From: Caulobacter sp. 602-2
GTDB taxonomy: Bacteria; Pseudomonadota; Alphaproteobacteria; Caulobacterales; Caulobacteraceae
Reading direction: 5' to 3'
Assembly: GCF_011043625.1 (NCBI RefSeq)
Contig: NZ_JAAKGT010000012.1
Location: 1 to 64,000 of the forward strand
DNA: 64,000 bases
Under the pieces are notes generated by a model. It was not told the origin of the DNA. It searched no databases and saw only the letters and a program-made list of their open reading frames with translations. Made by a program: the position numbers and the translations under genes. Shown in pieces: positions 45,285 to 60,753 of this stretch. Each line of letters starts with the position of its first letter. Positions within the stretch are counted from its first letter, which is position 1.

Positions 45285-47071
45285 TGTCGGCCTACACGTT
45301 CATCGACCACAAGTTCGACGTCGTCGTCGTGGGCGCCGGCGGCTCGGGCCTCCGCGCCGCGCTCGGCGCCGCCCAGGCCGGCCTCAAGACCGCCTGCATC
45401 ACCAAGGTGTTCCCGACCCGCAGCCACACCGTGGCGGCCCAGGGCGGCATCTCGGCCAGCCTCGGCAACATGGGCCAGGACGACTGGCGCTGGCACATGT
45501 TCGACACCGTCAAGGGTTCGGACTGGCTGGGCGACCAGGACGCCATCGAGTACCTGACCCGCAACGCTCCGGCGGCGGTCTATGAACTCGAGCACTGGGG
45601 CGTGCCGTTCTCGCGCACGGCCGAGGGCAAGATCTACCAGCGCGCCTTCGGCGGCATGACCAAGAACTTCGGCGAAGGTCCGATCCAGCGCACCTGCGCG
45701 GCGGCCGACCGCACCGGTCACGCCATGCTGCACACGATGTACGGCCAGTCGCTGGCCCACGACACCGAGTTCTTCATCGAGTACTTCGCCCTCGACCTGA
45801 TCATGGAAGACGGCGCCTGCCGCGGCGTGACCGCGTGGAAGCTCGACGACGGCACCCTGCACCGCTTCCAGGCCCAGACCGTGATCCTGGCCACCGGCGG
45901 CTACGGCCGGGCCTACTTCTCGGCCACCTCGGCCCACACCTGCACGGGCGACGGCAACGCCATGGCGCTGCGCGCCGGCCTGCCGCTGCAGGACATGGAA
46001 TTCGTGCAGTTCCACCCCACCGGCATCTACGGCGCCGGCTGCCTGATCACCGAAGGCGCCCGCGGCGAAGGCGGCTACCTGACCAACTCGGAAGGCGAGC
46101 GCTTCATGGAGCGCTACGCTCCGTCGGTTAAGGACCTGGCGCCCCGCGACATGGTCAGCCGCGCGATGACCATCGAGATCCGCGAAGGTCGCGGCGTCGG
46201 TCCCAACAAGGACCACATCTTCCTGCACCTCGACCACCTGGATCCCAAGATCCTGGCCGAGCGCCTGCCGGGCATCTCGGAAACCGCCAAGGTGTTCGCC
46301 GGCGTCGACGTGACCAAGGCGCCGATCCCGGTGCTGCCGACCGTCCACTACAACATGGGCGGCATCCCGACGAACTATCACGGTGAAGTCGTCACCAAGT
46401 CGGGCGACAACCCCGACCAGGTGATCCCGGGCCTGATGGCCGTGGGCGAAGCCGCCTGCGTGTCGGTGCACGGCGCCAACCGCCTGGGCTCCAACTCGCT
46501 GATCGATCTCGTGGTGTTCGGCCGCGCGGCCGGCCTGCGCTGCGCCGAGGTCCTGACCCCCGGCGCCAAGCAGCCGGAACTGAAGGCCAGCCAGACCGAA
46601 GCCCACATCGAGCGCTTCGACCGCATGCGCAACGCCAACGGCTCGACCCCGACCGCTGAACTGCGCCTCGAAATGCAGAAGGCGATGCAGGAAGACGCCG
46701 CCGTGTTCCGCACCGGCGAGAGCCTGGACAGCGGCGTGGCCCGCCTGCAGGCCGTCTGGGACAAGAAGGGCGACGTCAAGGTCTCCGACCGCGGTCTGGT
46801 GTGGAACACCGACCTGATGGAGACCCTGGAGTTCGACAACCTCATCGGCCAGGCGGTCGTGACGGTGAACGGCGCGGCCAACCGCACCGAAAGCCGCGGC
46901 GCCCACGCCCGCGAGGACTTCTCCGAGCGTAACGACACCGAGTGGATGAAGCACACCCTGGCCTGGCTCGACAACGAGACCGGCAAGGTCAGCATCGATT
47001 TCCGTCCGGTGCACAACTACACGATGTCGACCGACATCGATTACATCCCGCCGAAGCAACGGGTTTACTAA
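45284..47071 (+). CDS. sdhA: Succinate dehydrogenase flavoprotein subunit
   Basis: A 595-residue FAD subunit that oxidises succinate to fumarate in the TCA cycle. FAD motif [20 protein letters not shown]; the covalent-FAD histidine is H48 in [11 protein letters not shown]. Substrate and catalytic motifs include [20 protein letters not shown] and the RPRDM-like [10 protein letters not shown] with the catalytic arginine. Full length for the family. Coupled to sdhD; sdhB follows after 10 bases. Confidence 0.96.
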   Translation: MSAYTFIDHKFDVVVVGAGGSGLRAALGAAQAGLKTACITKVFPTRSHTVAAQGGISASLGNMGQDDWRWHMFDTVKGSDWLGDQDAIEYLTRNAPAAVYELEHWGVPFSRTAEGKIYQRAFGGMTKNFGEGPIQRTCAAADRTGHAMLHTMYGQSLAHDTEFFIEYFALDLIMEDGACRGVTAWKLDDGTLHRFQAQTVILATGGYGRAYFSATSAHTCTGDGNAMALRAGLPLQDMEFVQFHPTGIYGAGCLITEGARGEGGYLTNSEGERFMERYAPSVKDLAPRDMVSRAMTIEIREGRGVGPNKDHIFLHLDHLDPKILAERLPGISETAKVFAGVDVTKAPIPVLPTVHYNMGGIPTNYHGEVVTKSGDNPDQVIPGLMAVGEAACVSVHGANRLGSNSLIDLVVFGRAAGLRCAEVLTPGAKQPELKASQTEAHIERFDRMRNANGSTPTAELRLEMQKAMQEDAAVFRTGESLDSGVARLQAVWDKKGDVKVSDRGLVWNTDLMETLEFDNLIGQAVVTVNGAANRTESRGAHAREDFSERNDTEWMKHTLAWLDNETGKVSIDFRPVHNYTMSTDIDYIPPKQRVY

Positions 47072-47081
47072 GGGAACGCAG

Positions 47082-47864
47082 ATGGTCCAGCTCTCTCTTC
47101 CCAAGAACTCCCGCGTTCAGAGCGGCAAGCACTGGCCGGCCCCGGCCGGCGCCAAGAACGTGCGCTCGTTCAAGATCTACCGCTACGATCCCGAAACCGG
47201 GATGAACCCGCGGTGGGACACCTATGACGTCGACGTCGACGCCTGCGGTCCCATGGTCCTGGACGCGCTGCTCTACATCAAGAACACCATCGACCCGACC
47301 CTGGCCTTCCGCCGGTCGTGCCGCGAGGGTGTCTGCGGCTCCTGCGCGATGAACATCGGCGGCCGCAACACCCTGGCCTGCACGCACGGCCACGGCGAGG
47401 TGCCCGGCAAGGCCGTGCAGATTAGCCCGCTGCCGCACGCGCCGGTGGTCAAGGACCTGATCCCGGACCTGACGCTGTTCTACGCCCAGTACGCCTCGAT
47501 CGAGCCGTGGCTGCACACCACGACCCCCGAGCCGCAGAAGGAATGGCGCCAGGCCCCGGAAGACCGCGAGAAGCTCGACGGTCTCTACGAGTGCATCCTG
47601 TGCGCCTGCTGCTCGACCTCGTGCCCCAGCTACTGGTGGAACGGCGAGAAGTACCTGGGCCCCGCGGCCCTGCTGCACGCCTACCGCTGGCTGATCGACA
47701 GCCGCGATGAAGCCACCGGCGAGCGCCTCGACGACCTCGAGGACCCGTTCAAGCTCTATCGCTGCCACACGATCATGAACTGCGCCCAGGTCTGCCCGAA
47801 GGGTCTGAACCCGGCCAAGGCCATCGCCTCGATCAAGAAGATGCTGGTGGAGCGGGTGGTCTGA
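47082..47864 (+). CDS. sdhB: Succinate dehydrogenase iron-sulfur subunit
   Basis: A 260-residue electron-transfer subunit with three clusters: [15 protein letters not shown] for [2Fe-2S], [16 protein letters not shown] for [4Fe-4S] and [14 protein letters not shown] for [3Fe-4S]. It passes electrons from SdhA to the quinone site of SdhC/D. It closes the sdhCDAB order. The TGA stop may overlap the start of the next gene as CTGA. Confidence 0.96.
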   Translation: MVQLSLPKNSRVQSGKHWPAPAGAKNVRSFKIYRYDPETGMNPRWDTYDVDVDACGPMVLDALLYIKNTIDPTLAFRRSCREGVCGSCAMNIGGRNTLACTHGHGEVPGKAVQISPLPHAPVVKDLIPDLTLFYAQYASIEPWLHTTTPEPQKEWRQAPEDREKLDGLYECILCACCSTSCPSYWWNGEKYLGPAALLHAYRWLIDSRDEATGERLDDLEDPFKLYRCHTIMNCAQVCPKGLNPAKAIASIKKMLVERVV

Positions 47865-48418
47865 CGACCCCTCGCGCCTTCGGTCTCGCCGCATTCCTGT
47901 GGGGCGCGGCCGAGGGCTTCCTGTTCTTCGTCGTTCCGGACGTGCTCATAAGCCTCGTCGCTCTGCGGCGAGGCTTTCGCATGGGGGCCATGGCCAGCCT
48001 GGCCGCGGCCCTGGGGGCGATGGTCGGCGGGGCCTTGATGTGGCTGTGGAGCGCCAATGCGCCGGATGCGGCGCGCAAAGCGGTGGCGGCCGTGCCGTCG
48101 GTCTCCGACGCCATGATCGACAAGGCCCGCGCCGACATGGCCCGCGAGGGCTGGATCCTGGCCAGCCTGAAGGGGCCGCTGACCTCGACGCCCTACAAGG
48201 TCTATGCGGCGCTGGCCCCGCAGGCGGGCGCCGGCCTGCCGGCTTTCGCCGCCGCCGCCCTGCCTGTTCGCCTGCCGCGCTTTCTGCTCGTGGCGGCGGC
48301 GTTTTCGCTGATCGGCGCCATCATGCGCGGGCGGGCCGGTCCGAAGATCACCCTCGGCGTCTTCACGGCGGGCTGGGTGCTGTTCTATGGCTGGTTCTGG
48401 GCGACCCGTCCCGGCTAG
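47861..48418 (+). CDS. Hypothetical membrane protein downstream of sdhB
   Basis: About 185 residues if translation begins at CTG 47861, which overlaps the sdhB stop; with GTG 47942 it would be 158. The longer form gains an intact first helix, [20 protein letters not shown], directly continuous with the frame, and has GGTGGAGCGG 5 to 10 bases upstream. Four or so helices in total. No family is named with certainty. The start codon is the main doubt; the gene itself looks real. Confidence 0.65.
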   Translation: MTTPRAFGLAAFLWGAAEGFLFFVVPDVLISLVALRRGFRMGAMASLAAALGAMVGGALMWLWSANAPDAARKAVAAVPSVSDAMIDKARADMAREGWILASLKGPLTSTPYKVYAALAPQAGAGLPAFAAAALPVRLPRFLLVAAAFSLIGAIMRGRAGPKITLGVFTAGWVLFYGWFWATRPG

Positions 48419-48477
48419 CGTCGGCTTGCAAAAGATGACGGGGTCGTCAATTTTGTTCCGTGCGGGAGACAAACGCG

Positions 48478-50069
<1,592 letters not shown>

Positions 50070-50125
50070 GGCGTCCTGGGGCAGGGCGCCGGAGACGGCG
50101 CGCCCGCCGCCCGGCCGCTTCTTCC

Positions 50126-50152
50126 CCGCCCGCCCGTCCATGAGGCGGGCGG
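50126..50152. terminator. GC hairpin after ferredoxin
   Basis: CCGCCCGCC (50126-50134) pairs with GGCGGGCGG (50144-50152). No T-run follows. Confidence 0.45.
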
Positions 50153-50170
50153 CATGCTGTCGAGGGTCTC

Positions 50171-50494
50171 TTGAAGTTCAAGCCAATCTATCTCGGCGTG
50201 GCGGCCGCGCTGCTGGTCGCGGGCGTCGTCGACGCGCGGGGCTTCGGCCTCGCCAAGGGCGATTTCCGCGGCTTTGGCTCGCTGCTGGAGTGGAAGCCCA
50301 AGTGCATCGAGCCCGTGCGTCCCTACGGCAAGGACCCGCGGGCGCTGCGCGCCTACATGCGCGAAGTCGATGACTGGAGCGCCTGCGTCGACAGGCAGGC
50401 GGAGGCCGACGCGGCCTACGCCGTCGAACAGGTGCAGGACGGCCGCGACAAGGCCCTGCGCCGCATGCGCGAGCAGGTTCTTCTCGGTTACTGA
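50171..50494 (+). CDS. Hypothetical exported protein
   Basis: A 107-residue protein from a TTG start. A short hydrophobic leader (FKPIYLGVAAALLVAGVVDA) could be a signal peptide; the mature part is charged with two cysteines. No family is known to me. GAGGG lies 6 bases before the TTG. Good codon bias supports it. Confidence 0.55.
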   Translation: MKFKPIYLGVAAALLVAGVVDARGFGLAKGDFRGFGSLLEWKPKCIEPVRPYGKDPRALRAYMREVDDWSACVDRQAEADAAYAVEQVQDGRDKALRRMREQVLLGY

Positions 50495-50545
50495 GGGATC
50501 GCGCCCGGCTCCAGGAACGCGTGGCGCGAGCCTCGCGGAATGGCC

Positions 50546-51007
50546 TCAGTCCTGCTCTACGGCGCGCTTGCGAGATTTGCGCCAGTTGTTCAGGGCGTCG
50601 TAGGCGCTTTCAAAATGAAGCGGAACGTCGACCAGATAGTCGTTGAAGCAGGCCGCCTTCAGAACATACTCGTACATCGTGTCCGGGACGATGTGCTCGG
50701 GCGGCTTGCGGCTGCTTCGCGTGTAGGTGCGCGTCCCATCTGCCAGATGCGCCATCATGGCGAGATCCGACATCGTGCGCTCCTCGCAGTTCAGCTCAAC
50801 CAGCTGAAGGGATAGGTCGGCGTTGAAGGTGGTCTCGGTGAAGGCCATCGTGATCCAGACCGTCTTCAAGTTCTCACCCCTCAGGGTGGACTGGTCCATG
50901 TAGACGCCAAAAGTGTTGGCGGCGGTCACCATGCGCCATTCCCCCGCGCATACGGGCGTGGCGGCGATCATTGCGGCCGCGAACGCCGCCCCGAATATCC
51001 AGCGCAT
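50546..51007 (-). CDS. Exported protein resembling surface-adhesin E domain
   Basis: A 153-residue protein with a signal peptide (MRWIFGAAFAAAMIAATPVC, AGEWRMV). The pattern EWRMVTAANTFGVYMDQSTL, KTVWITMAF and VELNCEERTMSD resembles the bacterial surface-adhesin E-like domain, although this is a weak match by eye. The start at 51007 is chosen over 51073, which would add a polar segment before the signal. It is the last host gene before the integrated element. Confidence 0.6.
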   Translation of the reverse strand: MRWIFGAAFAAAMIAATPVCAGEWRMVTAANTFGVYMDQSTLRGENLKTVWITMAFTETTFNADLSLQLVELNCEERTMSDLAMMAHLADGTRTYTRSSRKPPEHIVPDTMYEYVLKAACFNDYLVDVPLHFESAYDALNNWRKSRKRAVEQD

Positions 51008-51204
51008 ACTGCCACTCCAGTTCAATGGCCGTCCAACTGGGGTGCTCCCAATCGACGTCCCCCTGCCATCCACCGTGCTCGCGCGCGGCCGAGCGTCGAC
51101 GCGATCGAGCAGGTCGAATCAACTTGAGCGTACAGCGCAAAGCGCGCTGCTCATCTCGCTAAGCCGCGCGGTTGGCTTGGAAATTCATCTGTCGAGGAAA
51201 GTGG

Positions 51205-51250
51205 TGGTGCCGCCTAGGTGACTCGAACACCTGACCTACGCATTACGAAT
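51205..51250 (-). other. 3' half of tRNA-Thr(CGT): left attachment site of an integrated element
   Basis: On the minus strand the sequence reads from the anticodon loop TTCGTAA (anticodon CGT) through the variable loop, T arm (AGGTG-TTCGAGT-CACCT) and acceptor strand to GGCGGCACCA. Upstream of the loop, beyond 51251, no matching anticodon 5' strand, D arm or acceptor strand exists. So it is not a working tRNA gene. Such a 3' fragment next to a tyrosine integrase is the usual sign of insertion into a tRNA gene. Confidence 0.85.
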
Positions 51251-51437
51251 GAGGTGCGTGCGACTACGGCGCTCTACGTCCATGCACGTCGATGTATCGT
51301 AAGTTGCTGATCCAAAAGGAATATGTGGATCGTTCGTGCGGGCATCTACGGCGCTCGACGGCCAACCACGAGCTCGCTTGCTTCCATATTGCTTCCACGC
51401 AGGGCGTCCGTAAGGAAGCTTGGGAAAGGAGCAAAGC

Positions 51438-52613
51438 ATGCCAAAACGAACGAGCCTTCGCCTCACCAAGCGGATCATTGATGATGCGAAGCCGGACAGT
51501 CAAACATGGGATAGCGAAGTTCCTGGCTTTGGCGTTCGGCGGACGGCAGCCGGTACACGGTCGTTCATCTATGCCTACCGGACGCGAAGTGGTCAGCAGC
51601 GGAAAATGGCGCTGGGAGGCTACCCGGCGCTCACCGTAGAGGCTGCCCGGAGCATCGCCCGCGAGCATGCGGTGAAGATCGCGCGTGGTGAAGACCCGGC
51701 GGCCGAGCGTCGAGCTCAAAGGCAAGCCGAGACGCTCGCCGACATGGTGGTCCACTACTGCGACGAGTACGGGCCTAACGTCAGGCTCAAGGCGCGATCC
51801 ATCCGGGACGCCCGCCAGGTGCTTGTCGCCCACGCCCTCCCGAAGTTCGGCAAGACCCGTATCGCGGACTTCCGGCCCGACGACATTCGCCGCATCCACG
51901 GCGATGCTCAGGACCGCGCCGGCCCTTACCAGGCGAACCGACTCCTCGCTGCGCTGAGCAGGATCTTCAACCTCGCGATCGAACAAGAGGTGAGGGCGAC
52001 CAACCCCTGCAAGGGGGTGAAGAAGTTTCCCGAGGAGGAGCGCTGGAGAAATCTCTCGACCGAAGAGGTGCGACGCCTTCTGGAGGCCTGCGATCGCTGT
52101 CCCTACGAGGATGGTGCGAACGCCATCCGCCTGCTGTTGTTCACCGGCGCGCGCCTCCAAGAAGTGCTGAGGGCCGAGTGGTCGATGTTCGATCTTTCCG
52201 CTGGCGTCTGGGAAAAGCCGTCGAGCCACACAAAGACCAAGAGGCTCCACCGGGTTGAGCTAGCCGGGCCATCGCTGGACCTACTTCGGCGCATGAGGGG
52301 CGAGGATCTGGCGGGGAAGTACCTCTTCCCGGGAAGACCTGGCGGGTACGGGGCGGTGAACCCACGGACGGACTTGAAGCGTCCTTGGTCGTGGCTGATC
52401 CGAGAAGCTGCTCTCTCCGACGTCAGGCTTCATGACCTACGTCGAACGACGGCAAGCTTCATGCTCGATCAGAACGCGCCGCTGGTCACCATTGGTAAGG
52501 CGCTCGGCCACACCCAGGTGGCGACCACTCAGCGGTACGCTCAGCTTCGGTCTACCGCGCAAAGAAACGCGCTAGAGGGAGCTGGCTTGGCGATGGTTCG
52601 TTCTCTAACTTAA
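51438..52613 (+). CDS. P4-type tyrosine integrase
   Basis: A 391-residue phage-type recombinase. The N-terminus (TSLRLTKRIIDDAKPDSQTW, then DSEVPGFGVRRTAAGTRSFI) is the DUF4102 domain of P4-like integrases, followed by a SAM-like core-binding domain. The catalytic domain holds R (LLLFTGARLQEVLRAEWSMF), HDLRRT and LGHTQVATTQRYAQL with the tyrosine nucleophile. AAAGGAG is 7 bases before the ATG at 51438; a TTG at 51420 is the alternative. It catalyses insertion at the tRNA-Thr gene 190 bases away. Confidence 0.93.
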   Translation: MPKRTSLRLTKRIIDDAKPDSQTWDSEVPGFGVRRTAAGTRSFIYAYRTRSGQQRKMALGGYPALTVEAARSIAREHAVKIARGEDPAAERRAQRQAETLADMVVHYCDEYGPNVRLKARSIRDARQVLVAHALPKFGKTRIADFRPDDIRRIHGDAQDRAGPYQANRLLAALSRIFNLAIEQEVRATNPCKGVKKFPEEERWRNLSTEEVRRLLEACDRCPYEDGANAIRLLLFTGARLQEVLRAEWSMFDLSAGVWEKPSSHTKTKRLHRVELAGPSLDLLRRMRGEDLAGKYLFPGRPGGYGAVNPRTDLKRPWSWLIREAALSDVRLHDLRRTTASFMLDQNAPLVTIGKALGHTQVATTQRYAQLRSTAQRNALEGAGLAMVRSLT

Positions 52614-52863
52614 CACGAACTTCACATCTTCTTGCGGCTGCAGCGTCGTAAAAATAGATTTTTGGTGGCTGAAGGCGTGCCGGCGTATTGGTTTAGCCTA
52701 ATAGAGACACGCCTTTCTTTGGGTATAAGTGCATATATGTGGGCGGGTTGTGGGGGATTATTTCAGGAGTCTATCGTCTATAAATCGATATATGGCGATA
52801 TGGGGTTCTTCCCCCCCCTGTGGCTACAGTGACTAATTGTGGGCCGCAACTGAGGCTAAGGCC
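52614..52863. other. AT-rich gap between integrase and hsdR
   Basis: About 250 bases markedly poorer in GC than the host DNA (for example TATAAATCGATATATGGCGA near 52778). A 66-codon frame here (52632-52832) lacks a ribosome-binding site and family features. The hairpin AACTGAGGC-TAAG-GCCTCAGTT (52848-52869) overlaps the hsdR stop. Confidence 0.6.
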
Positions 52864-56036
<3,173 letters not shown>

Positions 56037-56037
<1 letters not shown>

Positions 56038-57046
56038 TAGGCCTCGTCTGCCTCCTCTGGGCCCGAGTCGTCGGTCTCGTGCACCTGAGCTTCGTTGCCG
56101 TCGCTCAGGGCCAAGGCGTAGGGCTTGAAGATGCTGTAAAATCGCTCGAGTTGCTCAACGATCCACGCCTGCTGGGCTGGCCAATCGGTCTCGTTGGTCG
56201 GGTTCGTGTTCTCTCGGTAGAGTGCGATGCGGCACTGCTTCCGGCCGTCCAGGCGTTGCCAGGAGAGCGGATGGCCGAACTTGGCTTCCACTTCGCCCTT
56301 CTGGGCCAGCATCTCGTCGAACCAGACCTTGCCCGGCGGCCCCCGGAAGGAGAACTCGACGGCGACGTACTGCTTGCCGCTGTTGATCGTCGCGGTGAGC
56401 CAAGTGTTCGCTCGGCCGAGACGATAGTCCGCCCAGTGCTGCGGGTGGGCCTTCTGGGGGCGGACCTTGCTATTCTTCTCCAGCAATCGCGAACGCACGC
56501 CCTGCCAGAAACGCTGCTGCTGTTGCTTCAGGTCCGAGACGGTGTTTTCGGCGGACTGCTTTACCTCGCGCGTCCACTCGTTCGGCTCAGCCAGAACGTT
56601 GAGCATCGGAGCAGGATCGGAATTGCCGATCTGCCACAGCTCGATCTGGAGGCCGAAGAACTGGTAGGCGTCGCTCGTGATGTCGTTCAGCCAATCGAGC
56701 GCTGCGCGGTGCTCCTCGGCGAAGTACTGGGCGACCCAGACGATCGTCGCGGCCTTGAGGCCCGCCGCGTAGGTGAGGAGCTGGCCCAGGTGGCGATGGT
56801 CGGTCTTCTCCAACTGGTTCTCTATCAGCACCCAGTGCTCATCGGGCGTATCGGTGCGTTTGGCGAGAATGTCCGCTCTGAAGGGGCCGATGAATTGCTC
56901 GGTGGCCTCTACTTCCAGGTCCATGCCGAGCGCGTCCTGGAGCAGCTCCAGGCCGTCCGGCGAGGCCAGCCAGGGGGTGAAATGCGCCGCTTCGTTCGGC
57001 CAGGCCCTGCGGACATCGACTTGGGTCACTTTGCCCAGCTTCACGG

Positions 57047-57050
<4 letters not shown>
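56037..57050 (-). CDS. DUF4268 protein, putative nuclease-fold accessory of the type I system
   Basis: A 337-residue protein with a GTG start at 57050 that overlaps the hsdS stop (GTGA). Residues 1-100 look like a PD-(D/E)XK-type core: E51, then D60 in FRADILA, then E77-N-Q79 in VLIENQLEKTDHRHLGQLLT. Q stands where K is more common. The C-terminal half, from about residue 200, is the DUF4268 domain (QQQQRFWQGVRSRLLEKNSK to the end). A longer frame up to 57188 lies in hsdS and is ignored. Coupled on both sides to hsdS and hsdR, so it is made with the enzyme. Its role is not established. Confidence 0.82.
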
Positions 57051-58215
<1,165 letters not shown>

Positions 58216-58219
<4 letters not shown>

Positions 58220-59775
58220 GCCTGCAGCACCTCGGCCACGTTTTGCGCGATCACAGTCTGCAGTCTCGCAGCCTCAATATTCAGCCCCTCCAGCTCCTCC
58301 TGCAGGGCTTCAAGCCGCTCCTTGAAGTCGACGCCGTCTACTTGCTCGCCTGGGGGCACGCCCACATAGCGGCCAGGGTTTAGGCTCCAGTCTTGACCGG
58401 CAATCGCGGTCCGGGTGGCGACCTTGCACAGGCCGAGCACGTCCTTGTAGCCATCGTCACCGAAGATTTCGGTCATGCGCTCGCCGCTGCCGGCTTCCAG
58501 CTCCTTGTCCTGACCACGCCACAGGCGCACGATGTTGCCCAAGAACTCGATCTGGTCGGGCGTGTAGTCGCGGTGGGCGCGGCTGACCTGGCGGAACACG
58601 TGCTTGGCGTCGATGAACAGCACCTCGTCGGCTCGCTCCCCCTTCGCTTTGGCCTTGTCGAGGAACCAGAGGGTTACCGGCAGGGTGACTGTGAAGAACA
58701 TTTTTGGCGAGGTGGAGACGATCACGTCCACGGCCCCGCTCTCGATCAGCTTGCGGCGCATCTCCCGCTCCGACCCGTCCGCGTCCGAGGCCGAGTTGGC
58801 CATGACGAAGCCTGCACGGCCCGTCTCGTTCAGGGCCGCGTTGAATAGGCCGATCCAGAGGTAGTTGGCGTTGTTGGTGGTCGGGATGCCGAGCGAAAAC
58901 TTTGCGTCGACATGGCCAGTCTCGGTCACCAGGCGGCTGCGATCGACTTCCGACTGGTTGAAGGGCGGGTTCGCCATGACGAAGTCGAACTGGCCGACCA
59001 TGCCATGCGGGTCCTCGTAGTAGCTGTTGGCGATCTTGATGTCGCCCGAGACCCCGTGGACCGCCAGATTGAGGCGGCACAGCTTCTGGGTGTCCGACAT
59101 CTTCTCGGCCCCGTAGATGCCGATCTCACGCGTAGGGTTCTTGTGGTGGCGTTTCACGAACTCGGCGGAGTGGACGAACATGCCGCCTGAGCCGCAGGCG
59201 GGGTCGAAAATCTTGCCGTGGTAGGGTTCCAGGATCTCGACGATCAGCTTCACGATCGAGCCGGGGGTGAAGTACTCGCCGCCCTTCTGCATGTACGACG
59301 AGGCGAACTCGCCCATGAAGTACTCAAAGATAAGGCCGTAGGCGTCCCCGTCGATCCTCACCGGCTGGAGTAGGCGCAACAGCTCCCTCAGGACGCTGTT
59401 GGGCAGCGATCCATAGCCTTGAGGCATGACCCCCGCCAGGTCCGGGTTGTTCTCCGTGATGGCCTTCATAGCCTTGTTTAGAGCCTCGGCCAGATTTTCT
59501 GTCTCCGGCAGGGACAGCAGGTAGGAGAAGCGGGCATGCTCAGGCAGGAAGACGGCGCCGTGGCCGTGGTAATCCCCTGGTGTGGGCTTCAGGCGCCCTG
59601 TCATCGTCTTGGAAAGCCCGGAATGGACTAGGTCAAACTTGGCCTCCATCTGCCGCAGAGCGATCAGGGCAAGCACCGGTTGGGCGTACTGGTCCGGGCG
59701 CAAGTCGGTGTTGGTCCACAATTGGTTCGCCGTCTGGAAAAGGCGGCGGGTGAGGTCCTGCAGGTCTACTTGCAC
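58216..59775 (-). CDS. hsdM: Type I restriction enzyme, modification (methylase) subunit
   Basis: A 519-residue N6-adenine methyltransferase. HsdM_N helices cover about residues 1-130. SAM motif I is DPACGSGGMF (191-200) and the catalytic motif IV NPPF (269-272). It methylates target adenines with HsdS. The start is GTG at 59775 without a strong ribosome-binding site. First gene of the operon; ATGA overlap with hsdS. Confidence 0.95.
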
Positions 59776-60116
59776 TTGGTGAGGAATTCCGATTGTCGAG
59801 CGTGTCGTGGACCATACCCAAGGAGGCTTTGAGGTCCACCTAATTCACCGGCATCCCTGCGGCGGTGGCATGGCGTGCAGGGGGGCCTCACTTTGCAACG
59901 GGTTGCACGGTCGTGGTGGCGCAAAGGCAGGTCCTCGATGGCCCCTTCGAGCGTGAGTTCCTCGATGAGGGGGAAGGGCGGCGCAGCATGTCTCATCGGG
60001 CTATACCCTGGCGAGACGTCTCGCCGACCCTTCAAAGCCGTCTCATTTGGGTTGATCCCAAATTTTTGGGACATTAGACTCTGAGGGTCTAAGATCCATA
60101 CGAGACGGAGTGGTGG
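59776..60116. promoter_or_regulatory. Divergent region with recombination-site-like dyads
   Basis: About 340 bases without a credible gene. Next to the recombinase gene, TTTGGG-TTGAT-CCCAAA (60047-60063 region), TCCCAAA-TTT-TTGGGA and GTCTC...GAGAC (around 60034 and 60102) form overlapping inverted repeats. These resemble a res/hix site where a serine recombinase would bind. TTGGGA (60066-60071) and TAAGAT (60090-60095), 18 bases apart, are a possible promoter. The hsdM promoter should also be in this gap; I could not place it. Confidence 0.5.
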
Positions 60117-60680
60117 GTGGCGGTGGTTGGTTACGCTCGCGTATCGAGCGCGGGGCAATCCCTAGAGGTTCAGCAGGAGCAGCTTGCTGCGGCCGGCTGC
60201 ATGAAGGTGTTCGCCGAGAAGCGCTCTGGCACGACCACCGAGGGGCGCGAGCAGCTTGATCTTGCATTGTCCTATGTGCGGGAGGGGGATGTCTTCGTTG
60301 TCACCCGTCTTGACCGCCTTGCGCGCTCTCTCGTCGACCTGCGTAGGACTGTCGATGCGCTCACGGCGAAGGGGGTCGGCTTTCGCTGCATCCAGCAGAC
60401 GATCGACACTACCAGCTCGGAGGGGCGGCTGATGCTCAACATCCTTGCCTCATTCGCCGAGTTCGAGACCGACATACGGAAAGAGCGGCAGCGCGACGGG
60501 ATCGAGAAGGCCAAAGAGGCAGGCAAGTACAGGGGACGCCCGGCGTCGATAGACGTGGCGCAGATCCGCGCGCTGGAGGAGAAGGGGGTCGGTCCGGCGG
60601 AAATCGCCAAGCGCCTGGGAATAGGCCGTGCCAGCGTCTATCGGCTCAAGGCCTCAGCTCCTGCGGCACCCGCGAGCTAG
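60117..60680 (+). CDS. Serine recombinase (resolvase/invertase family)
   Basis: A 187-residue small serine recombinase. VVGYARVSSAGQSLEVQQEQ holds the catalytic serine near residue 10, and DVFVVTRLDRLARSLVDLRR and ASFAEFETDIRKERQRDGIE are family motifs. A C-terminal helix-turn-helix (GPAEIAKRLGIGRASVYRLK) binds DNA. It starts with GTG at 60117 with GGAG 7 bases upstream. It may invert or resolve DNA at the adjacent dyads. Confidence 0.93.
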   Translation: MAVVGYARVSSAGQSLEVQQEQLAAAGCMKVFAEKRSGTTTEGREQLDLALSYVREGDVFVVTRLDRLARSLVDLRRTVDALTAKGVGFRCIQQTIDTTSSEGRLMLNILASFAEFETDIRKERQRDGIEKAKEAGKYRGRPASIDVAQIRALEEKGVGPAEIAKRLGIGRASVYRLKASAPAAPAS

Positions 60681-60753
60681 CTGCCAAAGAAGCAGCGCAG
60701 CCCACATCGCCATAACTTGCAGGCAGAAAATCGCCTGTGCGGAAGACAAGTGC

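Noticed and set aside
51205-51281. A complete tRNA-Thr gene
   Set aside because: The D arm, acceptor 5' strand and anticodon 5' strand are missing; only the 3' half matches.
52632-52832. A 66-codon ORF between integrase and hsdR
   Set aside because: No ribosome-binding site, no family, and AT-rich sequence with random-looking composition.
59766-60158. A 130-codon minus-strand ORF upstream of hsdM
   Set aside because: It covers the dyad region and both divergent starts, and its translation is basic and proline-rich without domain features.
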